NCBI GenBank assembly: GCA_023229765.1
Contig: JALNYO010000067.1
Location: forward strand, 1-7,467
Length of the DNA: 7,467 bases
Source of the DNA: Syntrophales bacterium
Lineage (GTDB): Bacteria > Desulfobacterota > Syntrophia > Syntrophales > UBA5619
Direction of reading: 5' to 3'
Shown here: one piece after another, positions 5,096 to 7,467 of the stretch
How positions within the stretch are numbered: position 1 is the stretch's first letter
Layout of the letters: each line of letters opens with the position of its first letter
Translations under genes and position numbers: made by a program
Notes under the pieces: generated by a model
Database searches by the model: none
Told to the model about the DNA's origin: nothing
What the model saw: only the letters and a program-made list of their open reading frames with translations

Positions 5096-7214
5096 TCGGG
5101 TTGGGCTGCGTGTAGTGCTTGACGTATTTTCTTAGGAGCTGTTTCATTTTTTCGTCGCTGTCGGGGGAGGGGTCACGGATGGCTGCGGAGAACTCCGCGA
5201 GGATGGAGGTAAGTTCGGGAAGGGTGTATTTTTGGCTGCCCCGGGCGACAAAGATCTTCTCATGGCAACTGGCGTCGGTGCCCTCTTCCGCCGTCAGGAT
5301 CTCTTCGAACAGTTTTTCACCGGGGCGCAGGCCCGTAAACTTAATGTCGATGTCCCGGTTTGGTTCCATGCCGTGGAGGCGAATCAGCTCCTCGGCGATG
5401 TGCAAGATCTTCACGGGCTCGCCCATATCCAGCACAAAGACCTCCCCGCCCTGCCCCAGCGTGGACGCCTGCAAAACCAGGGAGACCGCCTCCGGGATCG
5501 TCATAAAGTAGCGCTTCATCTCCGGGTCGGTCACCGTAAGCGGCCCACCGTGCTTCAACTGCTCCAGAAACAGCGGCAACACGCTGCCCCGGCTGCCCAG
5601 CACGTTCCCGAACCGCACAGACATGAACCGCGTGGTGGGGATAATTGGGGACATGACCCGAATTCCCTGGAATTCGGGATCGTGTCCCCAATTATCCGGG
5701 CACGAAGACTCCGGCACGTCCTGGATTATGGACATTAATCTTCGATTTCCCGCCTGCGCGGGAATGACAAGGGGAACGGGAATGACAGATGGGCAGGGAT
5801 TGTCAGATGGATTAATTAATTCCCTATTTAATGTCCGGCAGATAAATTCGGCCATGCGCTTGGTGGCGCCCATGACGCTGGTCGGGCGGACGGCCTTGTC
5901 CGTCGAAATCATCACGAACGTCTCCGTCCCAAACTCCACGGCGGCGCGGGCGATGTTATACGTCCCGAAGATGTTCACCTTCGCGGCCTCTCGCGGATTG
6001 TACTCCATCATCGGCACATGCTTGTAGGCGGCGGCGTGAAAGATGATCTCCGGCCGATATTTCGCGAAGACCTCCCGCACGCGCAGCTCGTCGCGGACGT
6101 CGCCCGTGACATACTCTATCTCCCCGGAAAGATGCGGAAACAGGCGCGTCAGGCGCAGCCCGAGGTTGTGCAGCTCCGTCTCGTCGATATCGAAAAGGAC
6201 GATCCGCCGTGGGCCGAACGCGCACACCTGGGTGACGATCTCCATCCCGATCGAGCCCCCCGCCCCCGTGACCAGCACCGCTTTCCCTTCGAGGAAATTC
6301 CGGATGCCCCTAAAATCGACGGAGATGATCTGGCGACCGATCAGATCCTCAATGCTGATGTCCTCCAGCCCCTTCAGGTTGATGTCCGGCCTGTCGAAAT
6401 CGTAGATCCTCGGCACTACCTTGACGGTGCCGACCTTCAACTTCCGCGCCGCATCGTACAGCTCGCGCAGGGTTTTGTGGGTCAAAGACGGGATCGCGAT
6501 GACGACGGCCTCCACCCGCTCTCTTGTGATGACCTCCCCCAACTTCCCCAAATTGCCCAACACCCTCACGCCGTGCATGGATGTCCCGGCCTTTGTCCGG
6601 TCGTCATCCAGAAACCCGATGGGGCAGAAATCCGTAAATCCGTTGCGCGCCATGTCCCGCACAAGCATCTCTCCGGTATTTCCCGCGCCGACGATCAGCG
6701 TCCGCTTCCCTTTGCGCCCCGCCCCCCGCTCCCGGATCACCTCCAGATAGAGCTTCTTGGAGATCCGCAGGCCGGAAACCAGCGCCAGGGTAAAGAACCC
6801 GTCCACAAGGAAGACCCGCTTGCCAATCCCCGTGATCGGCAGTTGAAAGAACGAATTGGGCAGGCTCAGGATCAAGAGGGCCATCTCGGCGACAACGACG
6901 GCCAGCACAATGCTCAACAGATCGGCCACGCCCACGTACCTCCAGGTGATTTTATAAATGCGGAAAATCACCAGGAAGCCGATCTTCAGGACAACAAAAA
7001 AAAGCAGAACCTCCCGAAGAAGCTCTGCGTAGGGCACCTGAAAATTAAAATCGAAGTGAACGAGGAAGGAAAGGTAAAGCGAGAGGGTGACGATGAGAAC
7101 GTCGCAAAGCGAAAAGAATAGAAACCGCGAGAGCGACGACGTGTGTGTCAAATCATAGAGTATGCGGCCCCAAATGGAGCGGTTCAATTTTTCCGAATCG
7201 GTAGAACTATTCAA
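5079..7214 (-). CDS. Membrane nucleotide-sugar 4,6-dehydratase/epimerase, CapD/WbpM/FlaA1 family
   Basis: This is a 711-residue protein. Four hydrophobic segments (about residues 31-53, 67-87, 98-118 and 132-150) anchor it in the inner membrane. A first Rossmann domain carries VGAGNTGE (175-182). The catalytic SDR-type domain carries VTGAGGSIG (315-323), HAAAYKHVP (393-401), STDKA (437-441) and MGATK (448-452), where Met replaces the usual Tyr, as in FlaA1-like 4,6-dehydratases. RFGNVLGSRGSV and RPGEKLFEE follow. The family acts on UDP-GlcNAc-type sugars to start synthesis of deoxy or amino sugars for O-antigen, capsule or glycan. Residues 466-526 are a 61-residue insertion made of palindromic repeat DNA; without it the length (650) is normal. 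Translation starts at TTG 7214, supported by AGAGG 8 bases upstream; no in-frame ATG precedes the membrane region. Confidence 0.93.
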   Translation of the reverse strand: MNSSTDSEKLNRSIWGRILYDLTHTSSLSRFLFFSLCDVLIVTLSLYLSFLVHFDFNFQVPYAELLREVLLFFVVLKIGFLVIFRIYKITWRYVGVADLLSIVLAVVVAEMALLILSLPNSFFQLPITGIGKRVFLVDGFFTLALVSGLRISKKLYLEVIRERGAGRKGKRTLIVGAGNTGEMLVRDMARNGFTDFCPIGFLDDDRTKAGTSMHGVRVLGNLGKLGEVITRERVEAVVIAIPSLTHKTLRELYDAARKLKVGTVKVVPRIYDFDRPDINLKGLEDISIEDLIGRQIISVDFRGIRNFLEGKAVLVTGAGGSIGMEIVTQVCAFGPRRIVLFDIDETELHNLGLRLTRLFPHLSGEIEYVTGDVRDELRVREVFAKYRPEIIFHAAAYKHVPMMEYNPREAAKVNIFGTYNIARAAVEFGTETFVMISTDKAVRPTSVMGATKRMAEFICRTLNRELINPSDNPCPSVIPVPLVIPAQAGNRRLMSIIQDVPESSCPDNWGHDPEFQGIRVMSPIIPTTRFMSVRFGNVLGSRGSVLPLFLEQLKHGGPLTVTDPEMKRYFMTIPEAVSLVLQASTLGQGGEVFVLDMGEPVKILHIAEELIRLHGMEPNRDIDIKFTGLRPGEKLFEEILTAEEGTDASCHEKIFVARGSQKYTLPELTSILAEFSAAIRDPSPDSDEKMKQLLRKYVKHYTQPNPMGVRS
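5641..5695. repeat. 55-bp palindrome inside the dehydratase gene
   Basis: The left arm starts ATAATTGGGGACATGA and the right arm mirrors it, with the centre GAATTCC-CT-GGAATTC at 5660-5675. Pairing over about 26 bp is broken only by one mismatch and one extra base. It is built like the 59-bp palindrome at 2057-2115 (AATT flank, GGGGACA-type core, AATT centre) but differs in sequence. One arm resembles the fragment at 202-215. Confidence 0.85.
5724..5770. repeat. dRS3-like 47-bp module inside the dehydratase gene
   Basis: It matches 3284-3330 at 44 of 47 bases. The hairpin is TTTCCCGC (5746-5753), loop CTGC, GCGGGAAT (5758-5765). Read on the minus strand it gives VIPAQAG, a peptide that marks translated copies of this repeat type. 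A further GGGAATGACA at 5779-5788 suggests a second partial unit. Confidence 0.85.
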
Positions 7215-7227
7215 TACAAAAACCTCT
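7215..7227 (-). promoter_or_regulatory. Ribosome binding site and leader supporting a TTG start
   Basis: On the minus strand AGAGG (7227-7223) is separated by 8 bases (TTTTTGTA) from the TTG at 7214-7212. The spacing is good and the following residues lead directly into the first membrane segment, so the rare TTG start is preferred over any internal codon. Confidence 0.6.
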
Positions 7228-7247
7228 TTTATGGGTCGAAACGAGAG

Positions 7248-7447
7248 CTTGAATTTCTCCTGAAACCTGGTAATTCGTCATTCCGGCGGAAGCAGGAATC
7301 CAGTCACACCACCGATAGTATGAGAGCTTTGAAAATCTATACCCTTTTGTCATTCCCGCGCAGGCGGGAATCTATAAGTTCCCGAAAAGACCAGATTCCC
7401 GTTTTCACGGGAATGACAATTAACAACATTTCGGGAGAAATTCAAAG
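7248..7447. repeat. About 200-bp element with long inverted ends upstream of the dehydratase
   Basis: The left end, from CTTGAATTTCTCC (7248), and the right end, inverted from 7447 (CTTTGAATTTCTCCC), are imperfect inverted copies over roughly 38 bp. The arms continue into TTAATTGTCATTCCC-like sequence. Three dRS3-like hairpins lie inside: 7280-7299, 7352-7371 and 7395-7414. An internal GAGAGCTTTGAAAATCT (7322-7338) begins another module. The right 79 bp (7369-7447) are an exact inverted copy of 3209-3287. The structure is that of a non-autonomous MITE- or BIME-like mosaic. No clear target-site duplication is seen. No reliable dehydratase promoter could be picked out within it. Confidence 0.75.
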
Positions 7448-7467
7448 GTCTCAGTCTTTTGACAATC

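Larger units (their letters stand above)
5637..5819 (-). other. In-frame repeat insertion encoding 61 extra residues in the dehydratase
   Basis: Homologues normally join the helix MAEFICRTLNR to the strand TRFMSVRFGN with only two or three residues. Here codons 466-526 intervene with no stop and no frame change. The segment contains a dRS3-like module encoding VIPAQAGNRR and a 55-bp palindrome encoding NWGHDPEFQGI. Both belong to repeat types seen outside genes in this window. The normal helix-strand junction is known from family memory, not from an alignment made here. Confidence 0.85.

Noticed and set aside
6018..7121. Long plus-strand open frame (367 codons) opposite the dehydratase
   Set aside because: It lies wholly antisense to a gene with clear conserved motifs, has a His/Asp/Pro/Arg-heavy composition typical of a shadow frame, and shows no recognisable domain.

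Overview
The window is a bacterial accessory segment, a little over half G+C by eye. It carries six well-supported genes and an unusually dense set of palindromic repeats. The repeat types (dRS3-like ATTCCC-N8-GGGAAT hairpins, GGGGACAGAGCCCC-type palindromes, and a TCATTTCGA...TCGAAATGA palindrome), the Shine-Dalgarno sequences and the glycan gene suggest a Gram-negative, Desulfobacterota (deltaproteobacterial)-like genome. That placement is an inference from style; nothing here fixes the taxon.

Layout. Positions 1-303 hold a perfect 15-bp hairpin, a fragment of a palindromic repeat and no supported gene. A minus-strand AAA ATPase with a DUF4143-type C-terminus fills 304-1575. It carries an exact 42-bp tandem duplication and a repeat-derived C-terminal tail. 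A 202-bp divergent intergenic region holds a repeat unit, a strong promoter and two near-identical 14-bp palindromes (likely operators) in front of a plus-strand archaeal-type ATPase with a DUF234-like nuclease fold (1778-3214). That ATPase contains a 59-bp palindrome read in frame. Between it and the convergent mazF lies a block of palindromic repeats (3209-3461). Then, all on the minus strand, come a mazE-mazF toxin-antitoxin pair (3470-4052), a vapB-vapC pair (4283-4911), and a membrane-anchored nucleotide-sugar 4,6-dehydratase/epimerase of the CapD/WbpM/FlaA1 family (5079-7214). A roughly 200-bp element with long imperfect inverted ends sits upstream of that last gene (7248-7447).

How it fits together. 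The two toxin-antitoxin operons are independent, each with its own promoter. They sit next to two ATPases that carry nuclease-like C-terminal domains, a mix typical of genomic islands. The dehydratase belongs to surface-glycan synthesis and probably marks the edge of a polysaccharide locus.

The most interesting signal is the repeats. At least two palindromic families have entered protein-coding genes in frame: 61 extra residues in the dehydratase and about 20 in the DUF234 ATPase. They also supply the C-terminal codons or stop codons of three genes. The palindromes stay open in one frame in both orientations and encode nearly the same peptide either way. This resembles the Rickettsia palindromic elements but uses different sequences. 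A perfect 79-bp inverted repeat additionally brackets the whole mazEF-vapBC-capD block.
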